DNA of 64,000 bases. It comes from Lachnospiraceae bacterium (GTDB lineage Bacteria > Bacillota > Clostridia > Lachnospirales > Lachnospiraceae). Positions 43,886 through 54,275 of the stretch are shown here, piece by piece. The notes below the pieces were generated by a model. That model saw nothing but the letters and a program-made list of their open reading frames with translations, did not search any database and was not told the DNA's origin. The translations under genes were made by a program, and so were the position numbers. Positions within the stretch are counted from its first letter, which is position 1. Every line of letters begins with the position of its first letter. The DNA lies in assembly GCA_011959285.1 (NCBI GenBank), contig BLLW01000004.1:17171-81170 (forward strand), written 5' to 3'.

Positions 43886-44833
43886 TTAATCCTCGTCTTC
43901 ATCTTCATCACGTTTCCGCGTAAGAGATGCCTGTACTCTCCTATATAATTCCTGTGCTGCATTGTAACCCATCTTTTTCTGACGGTGATTGATTGCTGCT
44001 GATTCACAGATAATAGCAAGATTCCGTCCGGGACGAATGGGGATATTGTGGCAGACTACCTTATTTCCCAAGTACTCTGTATATTCCTCTTCAAGACCAA
44101 GCCTGTCATATTCCTTTTCCTTATCCCAATCCTCGAGCCGAATGACCAAGTCTATGTTCTGAGTATCCTTGACGCTGGACACACCAAACAGCGTCTTCAC
44201 GTCCACGATACCAATCCCCCTCAGCTCAATGAAATGCTTCGTGATATCCGGCGCTGAACCTACTAATGTATCATCGCTCACCTTTCGTATTTCAACAGCA
44301 TCGTCCGTCACCAATCGATGTCCTCTCTTAATCAGCTCCAATGCCGCCTCCGACTTACCGATACCGCTTTCGCCTGTAATCAACACGCCTTCGCCAAAAA
44401 CATCCACCAGTACACCATGAACTGAAATACACGGTGCAAGCTTGACATTCAGCCATCTGATGATTTCTGCCATAAAAGCCGACGTGGCTTTTTTGGTCAT
44501 CAAAATAGGAACCTTGTTTTCAATTGCTGTCTCCATGAACAGTTCATCCGGCTTTAGCTCCCTGCAGAAAACAATCGCCGGTATTTCACAAGAAAGAAGC
44601 CTGTTATAAACATCCCTTTTCCTTGCTTCCGGCAACCCCTCCATATAGGTATATTCCACAAAGCCAATTACCTGCAGCCTAGTCGCCTCAAAATGTTCAA
44701 AGTATCCCGCCATTTGAAGCGCCGGTCTGTTGATATCCGGCTGCGTAATCTTAATTTTGGAAATATCCAGCTCGGGAGTCAGATTTTCTAATTTCATTTT
44801 CTCAATAATCTGTTCCAGCTTTACATTTGCCAT
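43886..44833 (-). CDS. hprK: HPr kinase/phosphorylase
   Basis: Bifunctional enzyme that adds or removes phosphate on Ser46 of HPr and Crh, 315 residues. The P-loop GVLITGESGIGKSEAAL lies about residue 150, HxD-type catalytic segment RLVTDDAVEI follows, and RGIGIVDVKTLFG is the HPrK signature. The C-terminal GRNLAIICESAAINHRQKKMGYN helix completes it. GGAGGG precedes ATG 44833. First gene of the six-gene run ending with the Crh-like substrate. It senses fructose-1,6-bisphosphate/ATP in the family. Confidence 0.96.
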   Translation of the reverse strand: MANVKLEQIIEKMKLENLTPELDISKIKITQPDINRPALQMAGYFEHFEATRLQVIGFVEYTYMEGLPEARKRDVYNRLLSCEIPAIVFCRELKPDELFMETAIENKVPILMTKKATSAFMAEIIRWLNVKLAPCISVHGVLVDVFGEGVLITGESGIGKSEAALELIKRGHRLVTDDAVEIRKVSDDTLVGSAPDITKHFIELRGIGIVDVKTLFGVSSVKDTQNIDLVIRLEDWDKEKEYDRLGLEEEYTEYLGNKVVCHNIPIRPGRNLAIICESAAINHRQKKMGYNAAQELYRRVQASLTRKRDEDEDED

Positions 44834-44979
44834 ACCCTCATTTTCCCTCCGTTATTTATTTTTGCTTCGGAACCGATAGCAATATCTGTCGATATTGTAA
44901 CATAAACCCCTCACAATCACAATCTCAAATGCTTACGTTCCTTCCCTTCTAACACCTCCAATCAACCAGAAAAATGCCA

Positions 44980-46866
44980 TCATGGCTGATTGGAATCATC
45001 ACTGTGAAAGAACTGATAGATTCCCTTTGCCACATTTTCCGGAATTTCATCCACCCCTGCAAGTGCCGTCACATCCGCATTTTTTATTTCCTCAATGGAT
45101 TTGAAGCAGCGCATAAGTGCTTTTCTCCTGGATGGTCCTACGCCAGGTATTTCATCCAGCACCGATTTGACTTGTGATTTTGACCTCAGGGATCTGTGAT
45201 ATTCAATGGCAAATCTGTGCGCTTCATCCTGAATCCGGGTAATCAGCTTAAACCCTTCACTGTTCCGCTCAATTTTAATCTCTTCATTGTTAAAATATAA
45301 GCCTCTTGTATTGTGATTGTCATCTTTTACCATACCGCAGACTGGAATATTCAAGCGAAGTTCATCCAGTACCTGAAGCGCAATATTGACCTGCCCTTTT
45401 CCTCCATCCATAAGAAGCAAATCTGGAAATTTTGTAAAGCTGCCAAATTCCTTTTCAAGTTCCTTGTTTTCAAAAATCTTCTGCTCTTCCATACCATGGA
45501 GAAATCGTCTAGTCAAGACTTCTTTCATACATGCATAATCGTCTGGACCGGACACCGTTTTAATTCGGAATTTTCTGTAATCACTGCGTTTAGGCTTTCC
45601 TTTTTCATAAACCACCATAGAACCCACATTGGCAAAACCACTGATATTAGAAATATCATAAGCTTCCATGCGACTCACCTGAGCAAGTCCTAAAAGATTT
45701 GCTATCTCCTTCACCGCACCGATGGTTCTTCCCTCTTCCCTTCGGATTCGTTCTTTATCCTGGCTTAAAACCAACGCTGCATTTTTGGCCGCCAGCTCCA
45801 CCAGTTTTTCCTTGGTGCCAATCTTAGGCACTTTAATATAGACCCTGCCGCCTCTCCTTCTTGTAAGCCACTGTTCAATCACTTCTACATCTTCAATTTC
45901 TTCCTGAAGCATCAATTCTCTGGGAATAAAGGGCGTCCCCGCATAAAACTGTTTCACAAAGTCCAATAAAATCTGCTTTTTAGGCGTATATGACACATGT
46001 GTCATGTAAAAATGTTCTCTCCCGATCAGCTTTCCATCCCTTATAAAGAAGACCTGCACCACCGCATCCTTATCCTCAACCGCCAGCGCAATAATGTCCT
46101 TATCCTCCCCGTCGCTGTCCGTAATCTTTTGCTTGGAAGCAATTTGTTTTACGCTGTTATACAAGTCCCTGTATCTGACAGCTTCCTCAAATTCCAGCCT
46201 CTCCGCTGCCTCCTGCATCTTTTGTTCCAGTTCCTTCAACGTCTCCTGATAACTTCCATTCAAGAATTCCAGCGCCTTCCGAACTTGTTCCTGATACTGC
46301 TCCTTAGATATGTTTCCCTGACAGGGCGCCGTGCACTGCTTAATATGATAGTTGAGGCAAGCTCTGTCATTGCCGCATTCCTTAGGCAGGCTTTTATTGC
46401 AGGTCCGCAGCTGATAAAGTTTGTTGATCAGATCAATGGTGTCCTTTACCGCAGCGGCACTGGTATAAGGTCCAAAATACCTGGATTTGTCTTTTTTCAT
46501 CTGACGTGAAAACACAACCCGCGGATATACTTCTCCCATAGTGACTTTAATATACGGATATGTTTTATCATCTTTAAGAAGCGTATTGTATTTGGGGCTG
46601 TGCTCTTTAATCAGATTGTTTTCCAATACCAACGCTTCCAGCTCTGAATCCGTGACGATATACTCAAAACGGCTGATCAAAGTCACCATTTTATCAATCT
46701 GTGGACCCCTTCCGATATTCTTACGGAAATATGATCTGACACGACTGTGCAAATTGATTGCCTTACCCACATAAATAATATTGTCCTTGTCATCCCGCAT
46801 AATATAAACTCCCGGACAATTGGGGAGCTTCTTTAATTCTTCCTGTACATCAAATATCTGTTCCAT
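44980..46866 (-). CDS. uvrC: excinuclease ABC subunit C
   Basis: Nucleotide-excision repair endonuclease, 628 residues, full length. GIY-YIG nuclease domain at the N-terminus ([19 protein letters not shown]), a UvrB-interaction UVR motif about 200-235 ([19 protein letters not shown]), the RNase-H-like C-terminal nuclease ([33 protein letters not shown]) and tandem helix-hairpin-helix at the end ([18 protein letters not shown]). It lies upstream of hprK, separated by about 145 bases; a weak inverted repeat overlaps its stop. Confidence 0.96.
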   Translation of the reverse strand: MEQIFDVQEELKKLPNCPGVYIMRDDKDNIIYVGKAINLHSRVRSYFRKNIGRGPQIDKMVTLISRFEYIVTDSELEALVLENNLIKEHSPKYNTLLKDDKTYPYIKVTMGEVYPRVVFSRQMKKDKSRYFGPYTSAAAVKDTIDLINKLYQLRTCNKSLPKECGNDRACLNYHIKQCTAPCQGNISKEQYQEQVRKALEFLNGSYQETLKELEQKMQEAAERLEFEEAVRYRDLYNSVKQIASKQKITDSDGEDKDIIALAVEDKDAVVQVFFIRDGKLIGREHFYMTHVSYTPKKQILLDFVKQFYAGTPFIPRELMLQEEIEDVEVIEQWLTRRRGGRVYIKVPKIGTKEKLVELAAKNAALVLSQDKERIRREEGRTIGAVKEIANLLGLAQVSRMEAYDISNISGFANVGSMVVYEKGKPKRSDYRKFRIKTVSGPDDYACMKEVLTRRFLHGMEEQKIFENKELEKEFGSFTKFPDLLLMDGGKGQVNIALQVLDELRLNIPVCGMVKDDNHNTRGLYFNNEEIKIERNSEGFKLITRIQDEAHRFAIEYHRSLRSKSQVKSVLDEIPGVGPSRRKALMRCFKSIEEIKNADVTALAGVDEIPENVAKGIYQFFHSDDSNQP

Positions 46867-46931
46867 ATTTCATTTTCCACTCCTACCCCTTTGATCTGCG
46901 CCTCAACCTACGCATTTCCAAAAGTATGAAA

Positions 46932-46967
46932 TGGACATCATTACGAATAATCCTAATGATGCCCATC
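46932..46967 (-). terminator. terminator after ftsH
   Basis: ATGGGCATCATTA / TAATGATGTCCAT, one mismatch, followed on the minus strand by TTCATACTTTTGG. Confidence 0.65.
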
Positions 46968-46979
46968 TTAAATCATTTT

Positions 46980-49112
46980 TTAGAAAAAGTCAGAAGGTAC
47001 ATTGGAAAACCTTCCCGTCACACGCTCCTGCGCGTCTGCTTCAACCGTCGGATTTTCCTCGCTTACAGCATCTTCCTTCTTCTCTGAATCCGCAGTTTTT
47101 TGCTCATCTTGTGTCTCGGCTGCAGAATGCTCTTCTTTTTCTTCCTCTTTTTCTTCAGGCTCTGGCAGTCCTTTTTCCTTGCGATAGATTTTCATAAACT
47201 CTTTACCGCTGATGGTTTCCTTTTCAATCAGATGTGCGGCAAGCTTATCCATCAAATCACGATTTCCAGAAAGCAGTTCTTTTGCTTCTTCATAGCACTG
47301 CTTCAATATTTCCATGATTTCCGTATCTACATCTGCCGCTGTACGGTCACTACAGGTCAGCCTTGCGCCGCCGCCTAAATACTCGTTTTCCACCGTTGCA
47401 AGCCCCATCAGTCCAAACCGTCTGCTCATACCAAAGCGCGTAATCATATTGGTAACAATATTGGTTGCTTGCTCGATATCATTTGCCGCTCCTGTCGTCA
47501 CATTGCCAAACACGATTTCCTCAGCCGCACGTCCGCCAAGCAGACTCACCAATCGGTCATGCAGCTCTGCTTCAGTTTGGAGATACTTTTCCTCCTCCGG
47601 CACATGCATGACATAACCTAGCGCTCCCATGGTTCTGGGAACGATAGTAATCTTCTGCACCGGCTCTGAATTTTTCTGCAAAGCGCTAATCAGCGCATGC
47701 CCTACCTCATGATAAGAGACAATCTTTCTCTCCTCCTTACTCATGATGCGGTCTTTCTTTTCCTTACCTACCAGAACCTGTTCCACGGCATCAAACAGAT
47801 CTTTCTGGCTCACATACTCTCTGCCGTGCTGAACCGCATTAATAGCGGCTTCGTTAATCATATTCGCAAGATCCGCACCTACAGCACCGCTAGTAGCAAG
47901 CGCAATGGCATCCAAATCTACACTTTCGTCCAAATGTACATCCTTTGCATGTACTTTTAATATTTCTACTCTTCCTTTTAAATCAGGTTTATCTACAATA
48001 ATTCTTCTGTCAAAACGTCCGGGACGCAGAAGGGCTTTATCCAGAATTTCGGGACGATTGGTAGCGCCCAGCACCAGAATACCCTTGGATGTATCAAAGC
48101 CGTCCATCTCGGAAAGAAGCTGATTCAAAGTCTGCTCACGTTCCTCATTACCGCCGCCATATTTACTGTCACGGCTCCGCCCAATAGCATCTATTTCATC
48201 GATAAAAATGATACAAGGCGCATTTTTGGTAGCTTCTTTGAACAAATCTCTTACCCTGGATGCACCCACACCTACATACAGCTCAATAAAATCCGAACCG
48301 GAAAGAGAGAAAAACGGAACCTTCGCTTCACCTGCCACCGCCTTTGCAAGCAGTGTCTTTCCTGTTCCGGGAGGTCCCACCAGGAGAGCGCCCTTGGGAA
48401 GCTTAGCGCCAATCTTGACATATTTGCCCGGATTGTGCAAAAAGTCCACTACTTCCTGTAAAGACTCCTTCGCCTCATCTTCTCCTGCCACATCCTTAAA
48501 GGTAATACCGGTTTCCCTCTGCACGTAAACCTTGGCGTTACTCTTTCCAACCCCCATGGGCCCGCCGCCTTTCGACATCTTGCGGAACAGGAAGCTTAAG
48601 AGCACCCACATGAGCAGGAAAGGAAATACATAAGACAGCAGGAAACTGATAACCGCACTGGTTCCATCTGCCACCTGCCCCTTTACCTCCACGTCATACT
48701 CTAAAAGACGGTTGGTCAAGGTATCATCATCTTCTATCTTACCGGTATAGTAACTCATCATGGAATTCATGCCATACAGATATAGGACCGGAGACTGTTC
48801 TTCCTTATCCACTCTGGGCTTAATATAAACCCTGTCGGTTCCAATCACAACAGATTCTACCTTTTGTTCTTCCAGCATCTGAATAAATTCATTGTACGAA
48901 ATCTCTTTCTCAGAATCCCCAGTTAGTATTTTGACAAAGGTACTGACCAAAAGGAGCGACAAAAGCGCCGCAATCACAAACATAATGATGCTTTGTTTTC
49001 TCGGATCTCTACCGGATCCGCCAGATCCATTGCCACCGCTGTTATTATTGTTGGACGGACCACTGCCGCTTCCGTGACCGCCGTCATACTTGTTCAAATT
49101 GTTATCGCTCAT
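46980..49112 (-). CDS. ftsH: ATP-dependent zinc metalloprotease FtsH
   Basis: Membrane AAA+ protease, 710 residues. The cytoplasmic N-terminus is unusually rich in Gly, Ser and Asn (about residues 10-34). Helix 1 follows ([20 protein letters not shown]), then an extracellular domain and helix 2 ([20 protein letters not shown]). The AAA domain has Walker [15 protein letters not shown], Walker [13 protein letters not shown] and [11 protein letters not shown]. The zinc site is [10 protein letters not shown]. An acidic tail ends the protein. The ribosome binding site (AAAGGAAAG) lies inside the end of the DUF1846 gene four bases upstream, so the two are coupled. Confidence 0.96.
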   Translation of the reverse strand: MSDNNLNKYDGGHGSGSGPSNNNNSGGNGSGGSGRDPRKQSIIMFVIAALLSLLLVSTFVKILTGDSEKEISYNEFIQMLEEQKVESVVIGTDRVYIKPRVDKEEQSPVLYLYGMNSMMSYYTGKIEDDDTLTNRLLEYDVEVKGQVADGTSAVISFLLSYVFPFLLMWVLLSFLFRKMSKGGGPMGVGKSNAKVYVQRETGITFKDVAGEDEAKESLQEVVDFLHNPGKYVKIGAKLPKGALLVGPPGTGKTLLAKAVAGEAKVPFFSLSGSDFIELYVGVGASRVRDLFKEATKNAPCIIFIDEIDAIGRSRDSKYGGGNEEREQTLNQLLSEMDGFDTSKGILVLGATNRPEILDKALLRPGRFDRRIIVDKPDLKGRVEILKVHAKDVHLDESVDLDAIALATSGAVGADLANMINEAAINAVQHGREYVSQKDLFDAVEQVLVGKEKKDRIMSKEERKIVSYHEVGHALISALQKNSEPVQKITIVPRTMGALGYVMHVPEEEKYLQTEAELHDRLVSLLGGRAAEEIVFGNVTTGAANDIEQATNIVTNMITRFGMSRRFGLMGLATVENEYLGGGARLTCSDRTAADVDTEIMEILKQCYEEAKELLSGNRDLMDKLAAHLIEKETISGKEFMKIYRKEKGLPEPEEKEEEKEEHSAAETQDEQKTADSEKKEDAVSEENPTVEADAQERVTGRFSNVPSDFF

Positions 49113-49116
49113 TTAA

Positions 49117-50589
49117 TTATTTACTCTTTCCTTTTATTGTTGGTTCACTGGTCAAATCCACGCCCAGTTTTTTGAAGGTCTTAATATCTACTTCCGAGAG
49201 CATCACAGAAGTGTGCACCTGACACCCCTTCAGCTTCGGAAGCTGCTCCAATGCCTTCCTTGCATTTTTATCATTTAAAGCAGAGACGGAAAGTGCAATC
49301 AAAACTTCATCTGTGTGAAGCCGCGGATTTTTTCCTCCCAGATATTTAGTCTTTAATTCCTGAATGGGCTCAATCGCCTCAGGCGAAATCAGATGCGTGT
49401 CGTGATCCACACCTCCCAGATACTTTAACGCATTTAATAGCAGCGCTGCGGATGCTCCCAAAAGATCTGTAGTCTTAGAGGTGATAATGCATCCGTCGGA
49501 AAGTTCTACTGCCGCGGTGGGAACTCCCAGTTCCTCGGCGCGCTTATTGGCGGCAACCGTCACCTTTCTGTCATCCGTCGTAATTTTTGCCTGTTTCATC
49601 ACAAGCTCTATCTTGTAGACATCGTTTTCTTTTGCTTTTCCTTTGATGACATCATTCATTGCCGTATAATAACGCCGAATAATTTCCATATAAGATGCTT
49701 CACAGCACACTTCGTCATCCACAATACAGTTCCCCGCCATATTTACGCCCATATCTGTAGGCGATTTATAGGGGTTCTCCCCATAAATCCCCTCGAAGAT
49801 TGCATTTAGCACAGGGAAAATTTCTATGTCACGGTTATAATTAACTGTAGTTTCACCGTAAGCTTCGAGATGAAAAGGATCAATCATGTTAATGTCATTT
49901 AAATCGGCCGTAGCTGCCTCATAGGCAAGATTGACCGGATGCTTTAAAGAAATATTCCAGATCGGAAACGTCTCATATTTGGCATATCCGGCTTTGATTC
50001 CCCTCTTATTATCATGGTAAAGCTGGGACAGGCAGGTCGCCATCTTTCCACTTCCCGGTCCCGGCGCCGTGACTACCACAAGCGGTCTGGTCGTCTCAAT
50101 ATATTCGTTTCTTCCATAGCCCTCATCACTGACAATCAGCGGTATGTTAGACGGGTACCCTTCTATTGCATAGTGGAGGTACACTCTCACTCCCTTTTTC
50201 TCCAGTCTTTCCTTAAAATCGGCAGCCCTTGTCTGACCTGCGTAATGGGTCAGCACCACACTCCCCACATAAAGACCGCGGCTATCAAACTCCTTCATCA
50301 GTCTATGGACATCTTCATCATAAGTGATTCCTAAATCACTGCGTATCTTATTCTTTTCGATATCGGCAGCATTTATTACAATTACAATTTCTGCCCTGTC
50401 CGAAAGCTTCATCAGCATACGCAGCTTACTGTCAGGTTCAAAGCCCGGAAGGACTCTGGATGCATGATAATCATCAAACAATTTACCCCCAAATTCAAGA
50501 TACAATTTATCCCCAAATTTATTAATCCGCTCTTCGATATGCTCCGACTGCATCTTTAAGTACTTTTCATTGTCAAATCCCATTCTCAT
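49117..50589 (-). CDS. DUF1846 family protein (UPF0371)
   Basis: 490 residues, full length for the family. The opening GFDNEKYLKMQSEHIEERI, then LYLEFGGKLFDDYHASRVLP, and APGPGSGKMATCLSQLYHD (a P-loop-like turn) are conserved in DUF1846 proteins. No signal peptide or membrane helix, so probably a cytosolic enzyme; the activity is not established. Read from ATG 50589 because homologs as I recall them begin M-R-x-GFD. Operon with ftsH, overlapping its ribosome binding site. Confidence 0.9.
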   Translation of the reverse strand: MRMGFDNEKYLKMQSEHIEERINKFGDKLYLEFGGKLFDDYHASRVLPGFEPDSKLRMLMKLSDRAEIVIVINAADIEKNKIRSDLGITYDEDVHRLMKEFDSRGLYVGSVVLTHYAGQTRAADFKERLEKKGVRVYLHYAIEGYPSNIPLIVSDEGYGRNEYIETTRPLVVVTAPGPGSGKMATCLSQLYHDNKRGIKAGYAKYETFPIWNISLKHPVNLAYEAATADLNDINMIDPFHLEAYGETTVNYNRDIEIFPVLNAIFEGIYGENPYKSPTDMGVNMAGNCIVDDEVCCEASYMEIIRRYYTAMNDVIKGKAKENDVYKIELVMKQAKITTDDRKVTVAANKRAEELGVPTAAVELSDGCIITSKTTDLLGASAALLLNALKYLGGVDHDTHLISPEAIEPIQELKTKYLGGKNPRLHTDEVLIALSVSALNDKNARKALEQLPKLKGCQVHTSVMLSEVDIKTFKKLGVDLTSEPTIKGKSK

Positions 50590-50740
50590 AAGTTTAGACC
50601 GTTCTCTTTCCTAAATTAAAACTCCTTATTTTTATCCAAATTTCAAATATCGTTTTTAATTGTAGCACAACCCCATCAATTATTCCATAAAAAAGAAATG
50701 AACTAATATCAATTTTTTATTAAAAGCCCTTATATTCTCA

Positions 50741-50769
50741 TTGACATACAAAACTGCCGGTGCTAAAAT
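50741..50769 (+). promoter_or_regulatory. pyrG promoter
   Basis: TTGACA, 17-base spacer, TAAAAT on the plus strand; predicted start near 50776. Confidence 0.8.
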
Positions 50770-50790
50770 TCCTATATCAAACAAACAGGC

Positions 50791-50828
50791 AAAGGTGCTA
50801 TGAGTAAGGCTCATAGTGCCCTTTTTTT
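50791..50828 (+). promoter_or_regulatory. pyrG leader attenuator
   Basis: GGTGCTATGAG / CTCATAGTGCC (11 pairs with two wobble pairs) with a five-base loop, then CTTTTTTTA. It starts about 15 bases after the predicted transcription start and lies before the pyrG ribosome binding site (GGAGG). The position matches the pyrG attenuator of Bacillus, where CTP level controls read-through. Confidence 0.8.
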
Positions 50829-50854
50829 ATTTACACTTCAGAATGGAGGAAATT

Positions 50855-52452
50855 ATGGCAGTAAAATATGTTTTTGTAACCGGCGGTGTCGTTTCCGGCT
50901 TAGGCAAAGGAATTACAGCCGCTTCTTTGGGAAGATTATTAAAAGCGCGGGGATATAAGGTCACTATGCAAAAGTTCGATCCTTATATCAATATCGACCC
51001 CGGCACCATGAATCCAATTCAGCACGGCGAGGTATTTGTCACAGACGATGGAACGGAAACGGACTTAGACCTTGGTCATTATGAACGGTTTATTGACGAA
51101 AACTTAGACAAAAATTCTAATGTGACTACCGGAAAGATTTATTGGTCTGTTCTGCAGAAAGAGCGGCGGGGCAATTATGGCGGCGGCACCGTGCAAGTCA
51201 TTCCCCACATCACCAATGAGATCAAAAGCCGTTTTTACCGCAATTTCACAGATGTGGACACCCGGATTGCCATCATAGAGGTGGGCGGCACCGTGGGAGA
51301 CATCGAGAGCCAGCCTTTTCTTGAATCCATTCGCCAATTCCAGCATGAGGTGGGGCATGAAAATGCCATTTTAATTCATGTCACCCTAGTTCCTTATCTG
51401 AAAGCTTCCCAGGAAATGAAGACCAAGCCCACACAGGCAAGTGTAAAGGAGCTGCAGGCATGGGCATCCGCCCCGATCTCATCGTCTGCCGCAGCGAACA
51501 TCCCCTGGATCAGGGTATCAAAGATAAAATCGCCCTTTTCTGTAACGTACCTAACGACCATGTATTACAAAATCTGGACGTGGAATATCTGTACGAGGCT
51601 CCCCTTGCCATGGAGCAAGAGCGCCTCGCCCAGGTTGCCTGTGAATGCCTGCACCTAGCATGTCCCGAACCAGACCTTGCCGATTGGAAGGCAATGGTGG
51701 AAGCCCTCCGTACTCCTACAGGGGAAGTCACGATTGCAATCGTGGGAAAATATGTACAGCTTCATGATGCTTATATCAGCGTCGTGGAAGCTCTGAAGCA
51801 CGGCGGCATTTCAAACCGCGTTACCGTCAATATCAAGTGGATTGACTCTGAGACCGTGACAGCAGAAACTATAGAAACGCTTTTAGACGATGTGGACGGC
51901 ATCCTTGTCCCTGGCGGCTTTGGTTCCCGGGGCATCGAAGGAAAAATCTGCGCCATTACATACGCACGGACCCGCAAAGTTCCATTCTTGGGGCTGTGCC
52001 TTGGCATGCAGTTGTCCATCGTAGAATTTGCACGCAATGTGATTGGCTTTAGTGATGCCCACAGCATTGAGCTCAATCCCGGAACTACCCATCCCGTCAT
52101 TGCCCTCATGCCGGATCAAAATGGCGTAGAAGATATCGGAGGAACCTTGAGGCTCGGTTCTTATCCCTGCATCCTGGACAAGTCATCAAAGGCATATGAA
52201 TTATATGGTGAAGAAACCATCCATGAGCGGCACAGACACCGCTATGAAGTGAATAACGATTATCGGACCGTGCTTACAGAACATGGCATGAAACTGTCAG
52301 GCATTTCACCGGATGGACGTATCGTGGAAATGTGCGAATTGCCGGATCATCCTTTCTTCTTAGCGACACAGGGACACCCGGAGCTGAAGTCCAGACCAAA
52401 TAGACCCCATCCCCTATTTAAGGGGTTTGTCGATGCTGCCTGCAAAAAATAA
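50855..52452 (+). CDS. pyrG: CTP synthase, reading frame broken by a one-base shift near 51458
   Basis: Makes CTP from UTP, glutamine and ATP. The N-terminal amidoligase part ([37 protein letters not shown]) reads in frame from ATG 50855 to codon 202. The rest ([15 protein letters not shown], then the glutaminase domain with PGGFGSRG, nucleophile Cys in [10 protein letters not shown], and [16 protein letters not shown]) continues in the -1 frame from about 51460 to 52452. Restoring one base between CAGGC and ATGGGC gives an uninterrupted protein of about 532 residues, the normal length. The first frame alone ends at 51658 with unrelated residues. The break is inside the amidoligase domain, not at a domain border. 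The ATG at 51460 has AAAGGAG eight bases upstream, so a separate downstream fragment could be made. Confidence 0.93.
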
Positions 52453-52478
52453 GAAGCGCTGATTAAGTCATCGCTTCC

Positions 52479-53145
52479 TTAGATGAATATTGTCATGTAA
52501 AGCGGCATAGTGATTTTGGTGTCACTGACTCCCATATTGCCTGCAACCAGCTTGTAGGCATAGGGAGAGGCATATTCTGTAATAAAAGTATTCAGTGAAA
52601 CTGTCGCTCCCCTTTTTGCATTCTTAAAATAATTAAGCGTCATTCCCTCTTCATCAGCATATCAAATACCAGGTTTTCATATATGCCGCCTTTTGCCGGT
52701 CCAACCAGTGTATCCTTCAGCAGGGCGGTCTGAGTTTCATATCCGTAAAGTGCAGTCAGCAGACCGATATCCGTCACATATGCTTCAAACTACTCCGGCT
52801 TTTCATAGGCAGCAAGCGGAAATTGCGGTGTAGAAACATTGGCACACAGCTTGATTTTGTATATTCTTTTGCAAGCTGCCTAGGGATAGAAAGATAGCAG
52901 TCACTGATTTTCTGCCGGGTCGTCGCAGATGCATAATGCTTAATATCTTCCCGGTAACTTTATCATCCACTTTTTCTTTTCGTTCAAAATATTCTTGCAG
53001 AGCCGTAATGGCATCCGGCGCTTTCCAACTGCCCAAAGAAACTCCTCAAAATCATATCTTCCTTTCCCATAATACCTTCGCAGGAGATATACACAATGCT
53101 TCTGGCGTAGGAATACACCAACTCGAAATTTCCTGCTTTATTCAT
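52479..53145 (-). pseudogene. decayed AAA ATPase / DUF4143 gene
   Basis: Pieces of one protein are found in different minus-strand frames. In order: a segment with AITALQEYFERKEKVDDK; EDIKHYASATTRQKISDCYL and SIPRQLAKEYTKSS; FEAYVTDIGLLTALYGYETQ and GGIYENLVFDMLMKRE; and the end SDTKITMPLYMTIFI. These match the helical middle and the DUF4143 C-terminus of the common 'ATP-binding protein, DUF4143' family. The N-terminal P-loop part is missing and there are several frameshifts and stops, so it is not functional. Lies between pyrG and agrB. A short frame at 52803-53036 is only part of this remnant. Confidence 0.75.
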
Positions 53146-53447
53146 TTTTGATTTGGAATAAAAGCATGATTTCGTTTGACACCTATAGGCTTGTTTTGAT
53201 TGCTATTGATTTAGCGTTTAGATATGTTGTAGAATATTGAAATTTATGCTTTGAGAAAAGTATAGCATGAGATGGGGGCATGTGAAATATTTTTTAGCGA
53301 AAAAATGGCAAAATGCACAATACAATATCTTTGGTTGTATTCTGACAATTAAGTAGAAAAGTACATTATGTAGTTAAAGAATATAGATAGCATACTTAAA
53401 ATATTTTCAAATTTTCTTTCTTATTATTTTGAGTTATTTAATAAATA
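53146..53447. other. AT-rich intergenic stretch
   Basis: About 300 bases between the ATPase remnant and the agrB terminator. No open frame, hairpin or promoter that I would defend. Confidence 0.5.
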
Positions 53448-53470
53448 AAGGATAATCTGGTATTATCCTT
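53448..53470 (-). terminator. terminator overlapping the agrB stop codon
   Basis: AAGGATAAT / ATTATCCTT, nine pairs, five-base loop, followed on the minus strand by TATTTATTAAAT. The agrB TAA lies inside the stem. Confidence 0.75.
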
Positions 53471-54053
53471 CATTTCTCCTCACCAACCGCCACCCCGCAT
53501 CCCCTACCGCCATGAGAAATATCACCCCATGAGCAGCCAATACCGCCAAGGCATACTCCGTTCTTCCAGCCCCCGCGAATGCCATCTCCACCACAAGTTC
53601 CACCCCATACAGAAACTTCGCCCTCTTCCCGAAGCGGGCTTTCTCATTTTCTGTAATAGGCTTGTTCTTTACCGGGATGGGGACCTTCCAAAATACATAA
53701 GGCAGCATGACTGTCTCTGCCCAAAGCAGCCACTTGCCAAAGCTCATGGCGCCGGCACATCTGACTGCTGCCACAGCTGCTGTAAGCAGTGCCGCCGACA
53801 TAAGGAAGCAGCCTATGCTTGTCTTTGCGTGGTACCCGCCGGCATATCCCCTGAGCAGGAAATATGCCAGCGAAAATACCAGTACAATTCCACAGGCATG
53901 GAATGAGACAGCAATAACAATTGATGTTGCAATGTTTATGCAATATTCCATCAGCATCTGATAACCATATTGATAAACATTGCGGTCCTCTTCCTTGAGA
54001 AGACCTTTTTGAATCTGATAGCTGACGATCTTATATGCCAATGCTTCCAGCAT
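53463..54053 (-). CDS. agrB: AgrB-like membrane cysteine protease
   Basis: Membrane endopeptidase that processes and exports the AgrD pheromone precursor, 196 residues. The catalytic His75 and Cys82 lie in LLRGYAGGYHAKTSIGCF, the AgrB signature. There are about five hydrophobic helices. It follows agrD by five bases; the start ATG 54053 has AGCTGAAAAATTCAGGAAG-like purines upstream within agrD. Together with agrD, the GHKL kinase and the LytTR regulator it forms a complete agr locus. Confidence 0.93.
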   Translation of the reverse strand: MLEALAYKIVSYQIQKGLLKEEDRNVYQYGYQMLMEYCINIATSIVIAVSFHACGIVLVFSLAYFLLRGYAGGYHAKTSIGCFLMSAALLTAAVAAVRCAGAMSFGKWLLWAETVMLPYVFWKVPIPVKNKPITENEKARFGKRAKFLYGVELVVEMAFAGAGRTEYALAVLAAHGVIFLMAVGDAGWRLVRRNEG

Positions 54054-54058
54054 AAGCG

Positions 54059-54220
54059 TTATTTAAACTTCCTGAATTTTTCAGCTTCCTCGGGAAGTTT
54101 AGGCTGATGCAGGAACCAGTAGCAACATTGCTGGAAATTTGCAACTACCATCAACAATGCCAGACTGTTTGCTACTCCCCAAAATTTCTTTTCTTTCAAT
54201 GCGCTCAACATTTTCTTCAT
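54059..54220 (-). CDS. agrD: AgrD-like cyclic autoinducer peptide precursor
   Basis: A 53-residue peptide with a strong ribosome binding site (GGAGG). The N-terminal amphipathic leader (KKMLSALKEKKFWGVANSLA) is followed by NFQQCCYWFLHQPKLPEE and an acidic/charged tail ending KFRKFK. The layout Cys-x4-hydrophobic then xQPKLPEE matches Lachnospiraceae cyclic lactone autoinducer peptides. The likely thiolactone ring is formed by one of the two adjacent Cys with the downstream CYWFL residues; which Cys closes the ring cannot be told. Placed directly before agrB, as in known agr loci. Confidence 0.88.
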   Translation of the reverse strand: MKKMLSALKEKKFWGVANSLALLMVVANFQQCCYWFLHQPKLPEEAEKFRKFK

Positions 54221-54275
54221 GACTTTCTCCCTCCAATTTTCTAATTACTGTAATAAATACAATTATTGCGACATC

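Noticed and set aside
50770..50800. Bacillus-type reiterative G transcription at pyrG
   Set aside because: The predicted start region has no run of G, so only the attenuator hairpin is claimed.
51440..51475. Programmed -1 ribosomal frameshift in pyrG
   Set aside because: The junction has no slippery heptamer and no clear downstream structure was seen, and pyrG is not known for this. A one-base deletion or sequence error is simpler.
52803..53036. A separate small gene in the ATPase remnant
   Set aside because: Its residues fit one frame of the decayed DUF4143 protein and it has no ribosome binding site.
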